A stretch of DNA of 64,000 bases from Pseudomonas monteilii (GCA_001534745.1 CP013997.1:1860001-1924000); one strand, 5' to 3'. Positions 27,022 through 37,022 are shown, counted from the stretch's first letter. Translations and numbers: made by a program. The notes: a model not told the origin generated them from the letters alone.

Positions 27022-27525
27022 TCAGGCGTGCACGCTGCAGGCACGCACGCTGGCGGCGATGTACTTTTCGACCGAGGAGACCGAGACGTTCAGTTCGGCG
27101 GCGATCTGCCGGTGCGGCATGCCGGCCAGGCGGTGCAGCAGCAGGGCCTCCCGCGCCTTGGGCGGCTGGGCATGCAGCGTGCGATCGACCTGGGCCAGGC
27201 ACTCCAGCGCCAGGGCACGGACCTCTTCGGACGGGGCCAGGGGCTCGCTGTGCTCGCGCAGCCCCTCCAGATGGTGGGCTTCCAGGCGTCTGCGGCGGTA
27301 CAGGTCGATCACCAGGCCCTTGGCGATCTGCGACAGGTGACAGCGCGACTCGGCCGCGCTTGGCACCACACCGCGGCGAATCAGCTTGAGAAAGATGTCC
27401 TGGAGGAGATCGGCGGTGTCGATCGAATTGCCCAGCCTGCGGCGCAGCAGCGTGGTGAGCCAGTGGTGATGCTCGATGTAGAGTTGCTCGATCTGTTGCC
27501 TGAGCGCGAACGTTCCGTTGTCCAC
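27022..27525 (-). CDS. FecI/PvdS-type ECF sigma factor leading the siderophore transport operon
   Basis: 167 aa. Region 2: LLRRRLGNSIDTADLLQDIFLKLIRR; region 4: PPKAREALLLHRLAGMPHRQIAAEL and VSVSSVEKYI, the hallmark ending of FecI-like factors. No FecR-type anti-sigma gene is adjacent and the receptor lacks a signalling domain. It therefore looks like an orphan iron-starvation factor similar in logic to PvdS, controlled by Fur rather than by a surface signal. The GTG at 27525 has an excellent AGGAGGGTCTC ribosome site. Probable targets: the transport operon and the divergent NRPS genes. Confidence 0.85.
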   Translation of the reverse strand: MDNGTFALRQQIEQLYIEHHHWLTTLLRRRLGNSIDTADLLQDIFLKLIRRGVVPSAAESRCHLSQIAKGLVIDLYRRRRLEAHHLEGLREHSEPLAPSEEVRALALECLAQVDRTLHAQPPKAREALLLHRLAGMPHRQIAAELNVSVSSVEKYIAASVRACSVHA

Positions 27526-27556
27526 GAGACCCTCCTGGGATGGTGATGAAGCAGGG

Positions 27557-27577
27557 TGCAAATATGTATGATTTGCA
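27557..27577. promoter_or_regulatory. Candidate Fur operator between the sigma gene and the NRPS gene
   Basis: A perfect palindrome TGCAAAT-N7-ATTTGCA in the 202-bp divergent region, 32 bp upstream of the sigma GTG. It fits the AT-rich dyad of Fur sites only loosely, but the position suits iron control of the sigma gene and the divergent carrier-condensation gene. Confidence 0.45.
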
Positions 27578-27727
27578 TTAAGGTTACGACGTTGGCCGAG
27601 GCGATGCAATGCATCGGTCACCTGTACCGGCCCGCCTGCGCGGGCTTCTCGCCAGACCGAGGATGGGTCTGCCGGCACGCTGGCCGTCTCTGCCGATCTT
27701 GGTCCCGTTCGACAAGGTGGATATTCC

Positions 27728-29905
27728 ATGATGGAACGCTCTTCGGACACGTCGCCGACGTTGTCCGCCACACCCCACGAAGCCCATGTGTGGCTGCTCC
27801 AGACGCAATACCCTGAACTGACCCTCAAGCACGTCACGGCCTGGCGCCTGACCGACGCGCTCGAGCCTGTCCGGCTGGAGGCGGCGCTCGGTGCCGTGAT
27901 CGACAGCCTGCCGGCGCTCAATGCGCGCTACCGGTTCGACGACGAGGGCGATCTGCTCAAGCTGGCAGGCCAGCACTGGCGCGACTGCGTGCAGGTGTGG
28001 CAGGTCTCGGAAGAGGCGCAAGCCCGTGAACGGCTGCTGGCCTTGCAGGCCCACCCCTGGGACCCGGCCAGCGAACCACCGCTCGCCGCGCGGATCGTGC
28101 ACACCGGCGACAGCCTGTTGCTGGCTTTCGTGCTGCATCAGGTGCTCGACCCCGTCTGCCGCGCCGACGACCTGTACCGCATGACCCTGAACGCCTATGC
28201 CGGGCAGCCGATCGGCCAGCCCAACCTGCCTTGGCTGGAAAGGCGACTGGAAACCACGCCCTCCGACGCGCACACGCCCGCTGCGGCGCCGCAGGCCGCT
28301 TCGCACGCACAGGTCGAGGCGCTGATCCTCGACGAATTCCGCCAGGCGCTGGCCGAGCCGGGCATGACGGCCAACGACGATTTCTTCGATTTCGGCGGAC
28401 ACTCTCTGCTGGCCACGCGCATCGTCGGGCGGCTCGCCGGCACCCACGGCGTGCAGGTACGTTTCAACGATTTCTTCAGCGCCTCTTCGGCGGCGGCCCT
28501 GGCCGCGCGGGCGCACTGGACGCAGACGGCGCACGACGATGCGTCCCTGGACCCAGCGGGCGATGTCCCGGAAGCCCCCTTCGCGCCGGCCCAGGCCTCG
28601 CTGGGGCGTGCCTACCAGGCCTTCGACTTCGGCACGATCTTCAACCTGCCGTTCGCCATGGACTTCCTCGACCCAGTGGATGAGGCCGTGCTCGAACAGG
28701 CCTTCACCGACCTGCTGCAGCGTCATGCCAGCTTGCGCACCACTTACCATTTCGACACCCCGACGCCGTGCCAGCGGCAGGTACCGGTCGAGCGGCTGGG
28801 GCAGTACACCTGGTTCTGGTCGAGCCTGCGCAGCCAAGGCGTGACCCTGGCCAGCGAAGCCACCCACTGCTTCGACCTGTCCCGCGAGTTGCCCCTGCGC
28901 GTGCGCGTGCTGCGCAACCCGCAGACCGGCCGCCAGCAGTTGTCCTTGCTAGTGCACCACATGGCCATCGATGAGTGGTCGCTCAACGTGATGATGCAGG
29001 AGCTGGCGCAGGCGTATGCCGCCAGGGCAGCCGACCATGCACCGGTCTGGGCGGCGCCGGCGCCGGCGTTCCACACCTATGCCCAGCAGGCCAGTGCCAA
29101 AGGGATCGATCCCCGGCACCTGGCGTACTGGACCGACCTGCTGCGCGATGTCACGCCCGGCCTGCAACTGCCTCCGGTGGCCTCGCCCATCGGCGACACC
29201 GTGGCGCCGACAGAGGCGGGCGCGACCGATGCACGCTGGTTCGAGATCCAGCCTGACCAGGCCACCGTCGACGGCCTGCACACCTTCGCCCGGCAAAACG
29301 ACGCGTCGCTGTTCGGCGTGCTCTACACCGGGATCGCCCTGGCCCTGCACACGGTGGGCGACCTGCGCGAGCTGGTGATCGGCACCTCGGCGTCGGGGCG
29401 TACCGACCCTGCCTACTACGACACCGTGGGCTACTTCACCACCATGGTGGCGCACCCGGTGCGTTTCGAGCCGCGCCAGCCGGTCGGCGAGCTGATCGAG
29501 GGCGTGAGCCGGTTGATCAACGATTCCATGGCCTATGCCGATGTGCCGATGGAGCAGATCCAGCAGGCGCTCGGGCGCACGCCGGAGCAGGGCCTGCTGT
29601 TCGACGTGTACATCCAGATCCACGCCAACAACGCGCTCAACGGCGCCTTGTCCACCCCGGCGGGCGAGGCGATCCGCTATCGGCAGATCGATCCGGACAA
29701 GAGCCAGTCGATGTTCGGCATCCAGTTCGAGATCCTGGAAAACGTGCTGGAGGGCAAGCGTACGCTGCGCCTGGTGGTGACCTACCTGACGGCACGCTAC
29801 AGCGACGCGCAGATGGCCCGTGTGCGCCAGGCCATAGAGCGTGTGTTCGCGGCATTCACCCGCGACGAGACGGCCGCGCTGTCGGTACAGCACGTCATGG
29901 CGTGA
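27728..29905 (+). CDS. NRPS: degenerate half-condensation domain, carrier protein, condensation domain
   Basis: 725 aa. Residues ~1-190 resemble the N-terminal lobe of a condensation domain with the active-site HHxxxDG decayed (HQVLDPV near 137). A peptidyl carrier follows with intact DFFDFGGHSLLATRI, Ser near 226. A full condensation domain then runs from ~265 to 715 with HHMAIDEW near 411. This is the C-terminal half of VibF (C1-PCP-C2, where C1 is inactive) and equals BasB in acinetobactin loci. The carrier probably receives threonine in trans from the Cy-Cy-A protein, and the final domain should condense the salicyl-oxazoline with N-hydroxyhistamine. Confidence 0.85.
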   Translation: MMERSSDTSPTLSATPHEAHVWLLQTQYPELTLKHVTAWRLTDALEPVRLEAALGAVIDSLPALNARYRFDDEGDLLKLAGQHWRDCVQVWQVSEEAQARERLLALQAHPWDPASEPPLAARIVHTGDSLLLAFVLHQVLDPVCRADDLYRMTLNAYAGQPIGQPNLPWLERRLETTPSDAHTPAAAPQAASHAQVEALILDEFRQALAEPGMTANDDFFDFGGHSLLATRIVGRLAGTHGVQVRFNDFFSASSAAALAARAHWTQTAHDDASLDPAGDVPEAPFAPAQASLGRAYQAFDFGTIFNLPFAMDFLDPVDEAVLEQAFTDLLQRHASLRTTYHFDTPTPCQRQVPVERLGQYTWFWSSLRSQGVTLASEATHCFDLSRELPLRVRVLRNPQTGRQQLSLLVHHMAIDEWSLNVMMQELAQAYAARAADHAPVWAAPAPAFHTYAQQASAKGIDPRHLAYWTDLLRDVTPGLQLPPVASPIGDTVAPTEAGATDARWFEIQPDQATVDGLHTFARQNDASLFGVLYTGIALALHTVGDLRELVIGTSASGRTDPAYYDTVGYFTTMVAHPVRFEPRQPVGELIEGVSRLINDSMAYADVPMEQIQQALGRTPEQGLLFDVYIQIHANNALNGALSTPAGEAIRYRQIDPDKSQSMFGIQFEILENVLEGKRTLRLVVTYLTARYSDAQMARVRQAIERVFAAFTRDETAALSVQHVMA

Positions 29906-29918
29906 GCAGGAAAGGGCG

Positions 29919-29955
29919 GCGTGCCCCTGTCGGCGTGGCTTGCCGGCAGGGGCGC
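29919..29955. terminator. Hairpin between convergent genes
   Basis: GCGTGCCCCTGTCGGC pairs with GCCGGCAGGGGCGC across a short loop, with one or two mismatches. It lies in the 54 bp between the convergent NRPS and N-hydroxylase genes and could end both transcripts. There is no clear T-run. Confidence 0.5.
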
Positions 29956-29959
29956 TGCG

Positions 29960-31279
29960 TCAGGCGTCGTGCATGCCGTAGTGCTGGAACGACGAACGCC
30001 GGGGCAGTCGGTAATGCGCCCGCCCCAGCAATTTGTTGACGATGGTCGCGTTGCGAATGGCCGCGATGCCCAGGTCGGGCGAGCCAACCCCATGCTGGAA
30101 GATCTCGGCGTTCTGTACGAAGATGCGGCCCGCGCCCTCGTCACGTCGGCGGGCGGTGAAGTCCTCATCGACGATGCAATCGCCATGGGCGTCGGTGACC
30201 AGCAGCTCATCCTTGAGCCGCTCGAACCAGGCCGGCCAGGCATGGCCGTAGCCCGTGGCCGCCACGAGGGCGTCGGCGTGCAAGGTGCCGGTCTGCTCCA
30301 GTTCGCGGTGGCGGTACGCCAGGCGCAACCGGCCATCGACCTGCTCGACACGTTCGATCTCGCAGTTCGACAGCAAGGTCAGGCCCGGCTCGATGCCGCC
30401 GATGGAACGTTCGTAGATCAGGTCGTAGATGGCCGCGATCGTCGAGAAACTGATGCCTTTGTACAACAAGCCCTGGTCCGCGACGATGTCCCGCCGCCGC
30501 TCGCGCGGCAGGCTGTGGAAGTAGCGCATGTAGGCGGGCGTGAAGCATTCCTGCCCGAGCTTGGAATACTCCATCGGGTGGAAGCCGGGCGATCGCGTAA
30601 TCCAGCGAATCGACGCCCCGGCGGCCACCTGCTCGGGCGTCAGTTCGCTGAACAAGGCCAGCACGCATTCGGCCGCGCTCTGGCCTGAGCCGACCACCGT
30701 GACCTGCTTGCAGTGGGCCAGCTCGGCGCGGCGCTTGCCGAACTCGGCCGAATGCATCATCGGCGCAGGGCCGCTCACGCGTGCCCACTGAGGCAGGATC
30801 GGCGCAGTGCCCACGCCAACGGCCAGGTGACGGCTGCGGTAGTGACGCTTGAAGCCGGACAGCGATTGGGTCTCGATCCGAAAGTGTTCCCTGTCGGTTT
30901 CATAATGCACATCGCTGACATGTTCGCCGAAACGGCAGGTGTGCAGTTGCTGGGAGGCCCAGCGGCAATAGTGGTCGTACTCCTGGCGTGGCACCTGGAA
31001 GTGGTCGTAGTAATAGAAGCCGTAGAGCCGGTCGTGCTGATGCAGGTAATTGAGGTAGCTCAGGCGGTGGGTCGGGTCGGCCATGGTCACCAGGTCGGCG
31101 AGGAAGGGGACCTGCAGGGTGGTACCCGACAGCAGCAGGCCTTCGTGCCAGCGAAACTCGACCTTGCGCTCGAGAAAGGTCGCGCTCAGGGTGGGCTGGT
31201 CTTCCAGCAAGGCGGCCAGGCCCAGGTTGAAAGGCCCCAGGCCAATACCGGTGATGTCTACCAGGGGTGTGTCGTTCAT
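29960..31279 (-). CDS. Flavin-dependent N-monooxygenase (histamine N-hydroxylase, BasC-like)
   Basis: A 439-aa member of the ornithine/lysine N-hydroxylase family (PvdA, IucD, BasC). FAD-binding GIGLGPFNLGLAAL lies at about residues 8-21, the NADPH motif VVGSGQSAAE near residue 200, and the family's ATGYGHAWP near 350. In this locus, which carries a histidine decarboxylase, the substrate should be histamine rather than ornithine; the resulting hydroxamate chelates iron. AAGGAGAGGG precedes the ATG at 31279. It follows the large NRPS gene on the same strand by 81 bp, so the two are probably co-transcribed. Confidence 0.88.
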   Translation of the reverse strand: MNDTPLVDITGIGLGPFNLGLAALLEDQPTLSATFLERKVEFRWHEGLLLSGTTLQVPFLADLVTMADPTHRLSYLNYLHQHDRLYGFYYYDHFQVPRQEYDHYCRWASQQLHTCRFGEHVSDVHYETDREHFRIETQSLSGFKRHYRSRHLAVGVGTAPILPQWARVSGPAPMMHSAEFGKRRAELAHCKQVTVVGSGQSAAECVLALFSELTPEQVAAGASIRWITRSPGFHPMEYSKLGQECFTPAYMRYFHSLPRERRRDIVADQGLLYKGISFSTIAAIYDLIYERSIGGIEPGLTLLSNCEIERVEQVDGRLRLAYRHRELEQTGTLHADALVAATGYGHAWPAWFERLKDELLVTDAHGDCIVDEDFTARRRDEGAGRIFVQNAEIFQHGVGSPDLGIAAIRNATIVNKLLGRAHYRLPRRSSFQHYGMHDA

Positions 31280-31360
31280 GCGATCCCTCTCCTTAGGTGG
31301 GGTCGGTGTGCGCACCGACCCGTCATGGTCGGTACGCCCGAGACGTCGATGTCTGATGGG

Positions 31361-34300
31361 TCAGGCGCGCGCGTCGGCCAGCAGCCGCTCCACGTCCCGC
31401 GCATCCCGGCAGCGCAGCAGTTGCGCCGGTGACAGGCTGACCGCGAAGCGCTGCTGCAACCCTGCGGCGATGGCCTTGAGGTGCTGGGGGCGCAGGCCCA
31501 GGCTGAGAAAGCTCGCCGACGCGTCCGTCGCCTGGCCAGGCGGCAGGGCCAGCACCTGGGCATAGACGTCCAGGACCGGGTGGCCCGGCAGGGGCCGAGG
31601 CGCGGCAGGTGGCGCGGCTTCCAGCCACTGTCGCGCGATGGCGCGATCGGGCTTGCCGTTCTGCGACAGCGGTAACGCTGCCACGGGCAGCCACCGGGTC
31701 GGCACGTGCGAGCCCGGCAAGTGCTGGCGGGCATGGCCACGCAGTTCGGTCAGGCCTGGTTCGGTGCCGTCGGCGCAGACGTACAGAGCGCCAAGGCCCA
31801 CGTCGTCCGAACCCGGCGCCCGGTGATCGACCACCAGCACCTGGCGCAGCGCCGGATGGCTGGACAAGGCGGCCTCGACATCCGGCAGCGAGACACGCAC
31901 GCCACGGATTTTCACGTAGCCGTTGACGCGGCTGTCGAACAGCAGGACGCCATCCTCGCGGTAACGGCCACAATCGCCCGTGCGGAAGGCCCGCACCGGT
32001 TCGCCACGCTCATCGGTCACCGTGACGAAGTCGGTCTGCAGCAACTGGCCGTCTTGCAGGTAGCCCAGCGCCAGATTGACGCCGGCCGTGTGAATCCGGC
32101 CCACCACCCCGACCGGGCAATGGTCGCCCTGGGCGTCGAGCACCAGATACCGGTTGCCCGGCACGGGCCGGCCGTAGGGGATCTGCCCCTGGTCCTGCGC
32201 GGTGATGGCGTGCCAGATGCTCCAGATCGTGGTTTCCGTCGGCCCGCCCAGGGACACCAGGCGAGCGTCCGGCAACCGGGCGTGCAGTTCGGCGATGACC
32301 GTGGGCTTGAGGTAGTCGCCACCCTGGGCGATCAGGCGCAGGCTGTGCATCGTGTGTGCGCCACGGCAGGCCAGCAGCATGTCGAGCATGGCCGGGACCG
32401 AGCACCACAGGCTGACCCGATGCCGTGCGATCAGGGCGTGCCAGCGCAGCGCGTCCTTTTCCTCGTCGGCCAGCGGCAGCACCAGCGTGGCGCCGGCCGT
32501 GAGGCTGCCGAACACGTCGAACACCGACATGTCGTGGTGCAGGGGCGTGACCGACAGCAGGACATCCTCGGCGGTCACGGCCCAGTCGGCCAGGGTATGG
32601 CCGATCACGTTGGCGGTGGCGCGGTTGTTGAGCACCACGCACTTGGGCTGGCCGGTGGTGCCGGACGTGTAGAGGTAGTAGGCCGGCGCCTCGCTGAGCG
32701 AGAGGTCGGGCAGGTCGGTGGGCAGGGGGGCGGGTTCGGCCAGCAGCCGCTCGACGTCGCTGGCCGGGTGCCCATGGGCCTCGCCGTCGGCCAGCACCAC
32801 CAGCGCCGGCTGGCAGTTGTCCAGCAGGTACTGACGGCGCTGGGCCGGTGCGGCGGCATCGATCGGCACCCAGACGAGGCCGGTCAGGGCGCAGGCCAGG
32901 GTCAGGGTGGTGTGGGCCGGACTGCGGGGCAGGCAGATCGCCACGACCTGGCCCGGTTTCAGGCCACGCCCGCGCAAGGCCGCGATGGCGCGGGCCACCT
33001 GCTCGCCCAGCTGGGCGTAGCTGAGCGATTGCGCCCCGCTGATCAAGGCCGTGGCAGCGTTGTCAGGGTCGAACAGCCGGCGTGCGATCTGCTGCAGGAA
33101 AGGTGCCTCGCAGGCCTCGGTCCGTGGACTGTTGAGTCGGTAATGATGGGTATCGACCACGGTGCCGGGCGTGATCGCGAACTCGCCGCTGCCCGCGACC
33201 TGCCGCAGGGTGCGCTCCAGCGCCTGGCGCATGGCGCTGACGCAGGCAGGCGCCAGCACCTCGACGGCGTGGTCGAGGTCCAGCAGCAGATCGCCAGTGG
33301 CGTCGCGGGAGAAGCGCACGTCCAGGGCCACCTGCGGTGTCTGCGTCAGGCCCCCCAGCAGGCGCATGGGGCTGTCGGTCGGCAGCGCCGGCCAGGACAG
33401 GCCGTTGGTGATGACCACCGGCAGTACCGGGCCAGGCCCGTGTCGCTCGAACATCAGGCGCGCCAGGTCGACGCCCGAGAATGCCAGGTGCTGCAAGCCT
33501 TCGAGCACGTCGGTCTGCAGCGCGGCCGCGCGCACGGCGAAGTCGCCCGATGCCCGGGCCCAGTTGACCGCGAGAAAGCTCGAACGGTTGGCCAGGGCCG
33601 CATCGCTTGGCGGCGCCACCGGCATGGCCACGCACAGGTCACCGTCGCGCAGCCAGTGCGACAGCACCTCCAGCACCACGGCGGTCAAGGTGGCGTGGTT
33701 GAACAGTCCTTGGCGAGCGCCCAGCCGGCACAGCGCGGCGAAGTCCGCTTTGGGCAGGCGCAGGCGTTGACGCTGGTAGCGCGACTCGCTGACCTGTTCC
33801 AGGGGGCGCGTCCAGGGCAGACGAGGAACGCCCGTCACGGTCGCCAGCTTGTGCGTCCAGTAGTCCGCGTCGGCCTGGCGCTGTTCGGGCGTCGGTGACG
33901 CGTCCTGGGCGGTGGAAAGCGCAGGGGCGGCGTCGGTGGCCTGGCCGTGCAGCAGCTCCACCAGCAGCGCGGCAATGGCGCGGCCATCGACGATCAAAGC
34001 GTCCAGGCGGGCGAAGACGACCTGTTCGTTCGCCGCCAGGTGGAACACCGTGACGTTCCAGGGCGACTGGTCCAGCGCGAACTGCGCATGGGCGTAGGCC
34101 TCGCGCCTGGCGGCAATGGCGTCCAAAGCCTCGGCCGTGGGCAGGTGCGAGAGGTCGACCTCGTCGAGGTTGAGCACGACGTCCGGGTGCACGAACTGCA
34201 CGCGATGGTGCGCATCGATGTGCGTGCGCAGGCTGGGATGCTGCTGCACCATGTGGGTCAGGCGTGCGCGCAGGGCCGTGATGTCCAGGGCGCCGCGGTA

Positions 34301-35704
34301 TTCGCGAAATTCTTGCATGGCGACGCCGCCAAGCGGCACCTGGGTTCCCCGGCCCAGCAGGTAGGCCTGCTGCAGAGGGTTGAGGGGACGTTCGTGGGCG
34401 CGTGGGGGGAGGGGGCACGCCAGGGCTTCGGGCTCGGCGCACACCCTGCGCACCAGGGTCATGAAGCGGTCGAACAGCTGCGTCACCCAGGCACGCGGCA
34501 ACGCATCCAGGCGCACGTCCCAGTTGACCAAGATGCCGTCGTCGGCGTGCGCCACCTGAACATCCAGCGCCACCTGCGGCCCCTGGGAGATCGTCCAGAC
34601 AAGGGTGCCAAAGAGCCGCTGCACCCGTGGCGAGAACAACGATCCCTCGGGCAGGTCCAGCGCCGCGGTGAAGACCACCGGTGCCATGTGCGGCGCGCCG
34701 TGGTGGCGCGACAGTTCGCGCATCAGGTCGACCCCCGACCAGGCGCTGTGTTCGAGCCGCTCGATCAGCTGGCCGGCCAGTTGCTGGCACAGCGCCGCCG
34801 GGTGGGCGGCGGCCTCGAGGTCGACATCGACGATCAGGACGTTGGCGAACTCGCCGACGATACGCTCTACCTGCTCGACCAATGGCGCGCGCCAGAAGCT
34901 CGGCACGTTCAGGCGCAGCCGGCGATCGCCGGTGTGTGCGCCCAGTACCGTGGCGAACAGGCTCAGCATCAGCGTCGAGAGGCTGACGCGCTGGGCGCGT
35001 GCCAGGCGTTGCAGGGCCTGACGCTGCTCAGGCGACAGCCAGGCGTGCAAGCGTTCGCTGTGGGCGCGAGCCGGAGGAGGGCCGTCGAGCCGCGGCAGGC
35101 TCGGCGCCGGGGCGATCCGGTCAAGGCGCTGGCGCCACCACGTGCGGTCGCGGTCACGGGCGGCACTGAGCGCCGGGTCGTGTCGAGCCGCGTCCCACCA
35201 GTCGAAGAAACTGGGCGCGACTGGCCAGGCCACGTCGGGCGTTTCGTAGGCAAGGGCCAGGTCCTCGACCAGCACTCGAAGGCTCGAGGGATCGACGGCG
35301 ATCATGTCGGCATCGATATGCAGGCGTGTACGTCGATCAGGCAGGCGGGTCAGGCCGATGCGGACGCCGGATCGCTGGCGCAGGTCCAGTTGCTGATGGG
35401 TCCAGCGGTCGCGCTTGCGCAGCAGATGCGCTTCGGCCTGCTCGGCGGGGATCGTGCGCAGGTCTTCCACTTCGAGGGCAGGGCCGGCGTCCGGCGCTGC
35501 CAGGGTCTGCGCGCCGTCGGCGGTCAGACGCATGCGCAGCATGGGGTGGCGCTGCGAGACCTGCGCCAGCGCCCGTTCCAGGCGTTCGGCCTCCAGGGCA
35601 GGGCCTTCGAACTCGACGTACAGGTGCGCCGCCACGTTCCCCAGTTCAGCGGAGGCGGACCGTCCGCTCCAGCAGGCGGCCTGCATCGACGTCAGCGTTT
35701 TCAT
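31361..35704 (-). CDS. NRPS: tandem cyclization domains, adenylation domain, degenerate carrier
   Basis: 1447 aa. Cy1 is about residues 1-430 with DMIAVDPSS (DxxxxDxxS, near 131). Cy2 is about 438-870 with DALIVDGRA near 566, the last Ser replaced by Ala. The adenylation domain is about 895-1370: [10 protein letters not shown] near 1010, [11 protein letters not shown], and final NGKPDRAIA with the catalytic Lys. The last ~75 residues fold like a carrier ([11 protein letters not shown]...) but read [11 protein letters not shown] where FFDLGGHSLL is expected, so no pantetheine Ser. The plan matches the N-terminal part of VibF and the pseudomonine/acinetobactin Cy-Cy-A enzyme. It should activate Thr and form the methyl-oxazoline with salicylate. 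Confidence 0.88.
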   Translation of the reverse strand: MKTLTSMQAACWSGRSASAELGNVAAHLYVEFEGPALEAERLERALAQVSQRHPMLRMRLTADGAQTLAAPDAGPALEVEDLRTIPAEQAEAHLLRKRDRWTHQQLDLRQRSGVRIGLTRLPDRRTRLHIDADMIAVDPSSLRVLVEDLALAYETPDVAWPVAPSFFDWWDAARHDPALSAARDRDRTWWRQRLDRIAPAPSLPRLDGPPPARAHSERLHAWLSPEQRQALQRLARAQRVSLSTLMLSLFATVLGAHTGDRRLRLNVPSFWRAPLVEQVERIVGEFANVLIVDVDLEAAAHPAALCQQLAGQLIERLEHSAWSGVDLMRELSRHHGAPHMAPVVFTAALDLPEGSLFSPRVQRLFGTLVWTISQGPQVALDVQVAHADDGILVNWDVRLDALPRAWVTQLFDRFMTLVRRVCAEPEALACPLPPRAHERPLNPLQQAYLLGRGTQVPLGGVAMQEFREYRGALDITALRARLTHMVQQHPSLRTHIDAHHRVQFVHPDVVLNLDEVDLSHLPTAEALDAIAARREAYAHAQFALDQSPWNVTVFHLAANEQVVFARLDALIVDGRAIAALLVELLHGQATDAAPALSTAQDASPTPEQRQADADYWTHKLATVTGVPRLPWTRPLEQVSESRYQRQRLRLPKADFAALCRLGARQGLFNHATLTAVVLEVLSHWLRDGDLCVAMPVAPPSDAALANRSSFLAVNWARASGDFAVRAAALQTDVLEGLQHLAFSGVDLARLMFERHGPGPVLPVVITNGLSWPALPTDSPMRLLGGLTQTPQVALDVRFSRDATGDLLLDLDHAVEVLAPACVSAMRQALERTLRQVAGSGEFAITPGTVVDTHHYRLNSPRTEACEAPFLQQIARRLFDPDNAATALISGAQSLSYAQLGEQVARAIAALRGRGLKPGQVVAICLPRSPAHTTLTLACALTGLVWVPIDAAAPAQRRQYLLDNCQPALVVLADGEAHGHPASDVERLLAEPAPLPTDLPDLSLSEAPAYYLYTSGTTGQPKCVVLNNRATANVIGHTLADWAVTAEDVLLSVTPLHHDMSVFDVFGSLTAGATLVLPLADEEKDALRWHALIARHRVSLWCSVPAMLDMLLACRGAHTMHSLRLIAQGGDYLKPTVIAELHARLPDARLVSLGGPTETTIWSIWHAITAQDQGQIPYGRPVPGNRYLVLDAQGDHCPVGVVGRIHTAGVNLALGYLQDGQLLQTDFVTVTDERGEPVRAFRTGDCGRYREDGVLLFDSRVNGYVKIRGVRVSLPDVEAALSSHPALRQVLVVDHRAPGSDDVGLGALYVCADGTEPGLTELRGHARQHLPGSHVPTRWLPVAALPLSQNGKPDRAIARQWLEAAPPAAPRPLPGHPVLDVYAQVLALPPGQATDASASFLSLGLRPQHLKAIAAGLQQRFAVSLSPAQLLRCRDARDVERLLADARA

Positions 35705-35820
35705 GACTCACGAGTTCCTTGTGATTGACAAACCAAACATAATGTCGTCACGTATTAAAAACGATTCGTGTTTAGATTCAAACAATTTGTTAAGTTTTTT
35801 GCAGGGAGGCAAGTCGTTCG
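35705..35820. promoter_or_regulatory. AT-rich divergent promoter region of the biosynthetic genes
   Basis: 116 bp, strikingly AT-rich against the surrounding coding DNA, dividing the NRPS (minus) from pmsC (plus). On the minus strand TTGAAT-N16-TTTAAT could be a sigma-70 promoter. A PvdS-like TAAAC-N17-CGT pattern (35750-35774) overlaps it. No convincing Fur dyad was seen. Confidence 0.4.
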
Positions 35821-36996
35821 ATGAGCACAGCCACGCTCAAGGCTCCGCAGTGGGAGCCGTCACACGCTGTTGAAAATCATGATGTTTTTTCCTTCGTCTC
35901 GGGTGAGCGCGAACTGCGCTGCACAGGCGTATTGCGCCGCATCGATACACCCGCAGGCCATGGCCCGCGGGCACGCGACGCGTTCAGCCAGGCGATCACC
36001 GAAGCATTTGCGCAGGCACGTCAGGCTGGCCAGTCCAACCCCATCGTCGTGGGTGCCCTGCCGTTCGATGCGAGCGAGCCTTCGTGCCTGTTCGTGCCCG
36101 AGCACGCCCAGTGGGCGCCTCTGGCGCCGCCCGGTGATCCTGGGCTGCACGCCTTGCCGAGCCTGCTCGAACAGCGCCCTTGCCCTGAAGCCGAAGTCTT
36201 CAAGCGGTCGGTCGAGCATGCGCTGGTCAACTTCCAGCTCAGCGACGTGCGCAAGGCAGTGCTGTCGGTGCAGCGTGAGCTGGTGTTCGCCGAGCCGGTG
36301 AGCGTCGAGGCCGTGCAGCACAACCTGCGCGTGCAGAACCCGGTCGGTTATCACTTCCGTGTACCCATGGCCGATGGGGCGACGCTGCTGGGCGTCAGCC
36401 CCGAGTTGCTGGTGCGCAAGGAGGGTACGCGTTTTATCTCCAACCCCCTGGCCGGTTCGGCGATGCGCATGGCCGACGCGGACGCCGATCGACGCAGCGC
36501 CGACGCCTTGGCGGCGTCGGACAAGGACCACCACGAGCACCGCTTCGTCACCGAAGACATCGCGGCGCGCATCGGTGAGCTGTGCACCACGCTGGACGTG
36601 CCGGCACGGCCGTCGCTGATCAGCACGCCAGCGCTCTGGCACCTGTCCACGCGCATCGAAGGCACCCTGGCCGACCCCACCGCCAGCGCGCTGCAACTGG
36701 CCTGCCGTCTGCACCCGACACCGGCGGTGTGCGGCCATCCCACCGAGCGGGCCCGGCACCTGATCCGCTTCGTCGAGTCCGGCGAACGCGGCCTGTTCAC
36801 CGGCATGGTCGGCTGGTGCGATGCCCAGGGTAACGGGGAGTGGGTGGTGACCATCCGCTGCGGCACCTTCAAGGACGAGCGTGTACGGCTGTTCGCGGGC
36901 GCCGGCATCGTCGACAGCTCGCAACCCGACGTCGAATGGACCGAGGTGCAGACCAAGCTGCGCACCATGCTGCGGGCCTGTGGCCTGACCCATTGA
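35821..36996 (+). CDS. pmsC: Isochorismate synthase PmsC
   Basis: A 391-aa chorismate-utilising enzyme of the EntC/DhbC/MenF family that converts chorismate to isochorismate, the first step to salicylate. Visible family blocks are FRVPMADGATLLGVSPELLVRK, PLAGSAMR, HRFVTEDIAARIGELC, LHPTPAVCGHPTERA, and ERGLFTGMVGWCDAQGNGEW near the C-terminus. GGGAGG lies 11 bases before the ATG. It is first of the plus-strand block pmsC-pmsE-pmsA-pmsB, the order described for the pseudomonine genes of P. fluorescens WCS374. Confidence 0.92.
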   Translation: MSTATLKAPQWEPSHAVENHDVFSFVSGERELRCTGVLRRIDTPAGHGPRARDAFSQAITEAFAQARQAGQSNPIVVGALPFDASEPSCLFVPEHAQWAPLAPPGDPGLHALPSLLEQRPCPEAEVFKRSVEHALVNFQLSDVRKAVLSVQRELVFAEPVSVEAVQHNLRVQNPVGYHFRVPMADGATLLGVSPELLVRKEGTRFISNPLAGSAMRMADADADRRSADALAASDKDHHEHRFVTEDIAARIGELCTTLDVPARPSLISTPALWHLSTRIEGTLADPTASALQLACRLHPTPAVCGHPTERARHLIRFVESGERGLFTGMVGWCDAQGNGEWVVTIRCGTFKDERVRLFAGAGIVDSSQPDVEWTEVQTKLRTMLRACGLTH

Positions 36997-37022
36997 TTTC
37001 AACGTTTCTGGAAAACCGACCC

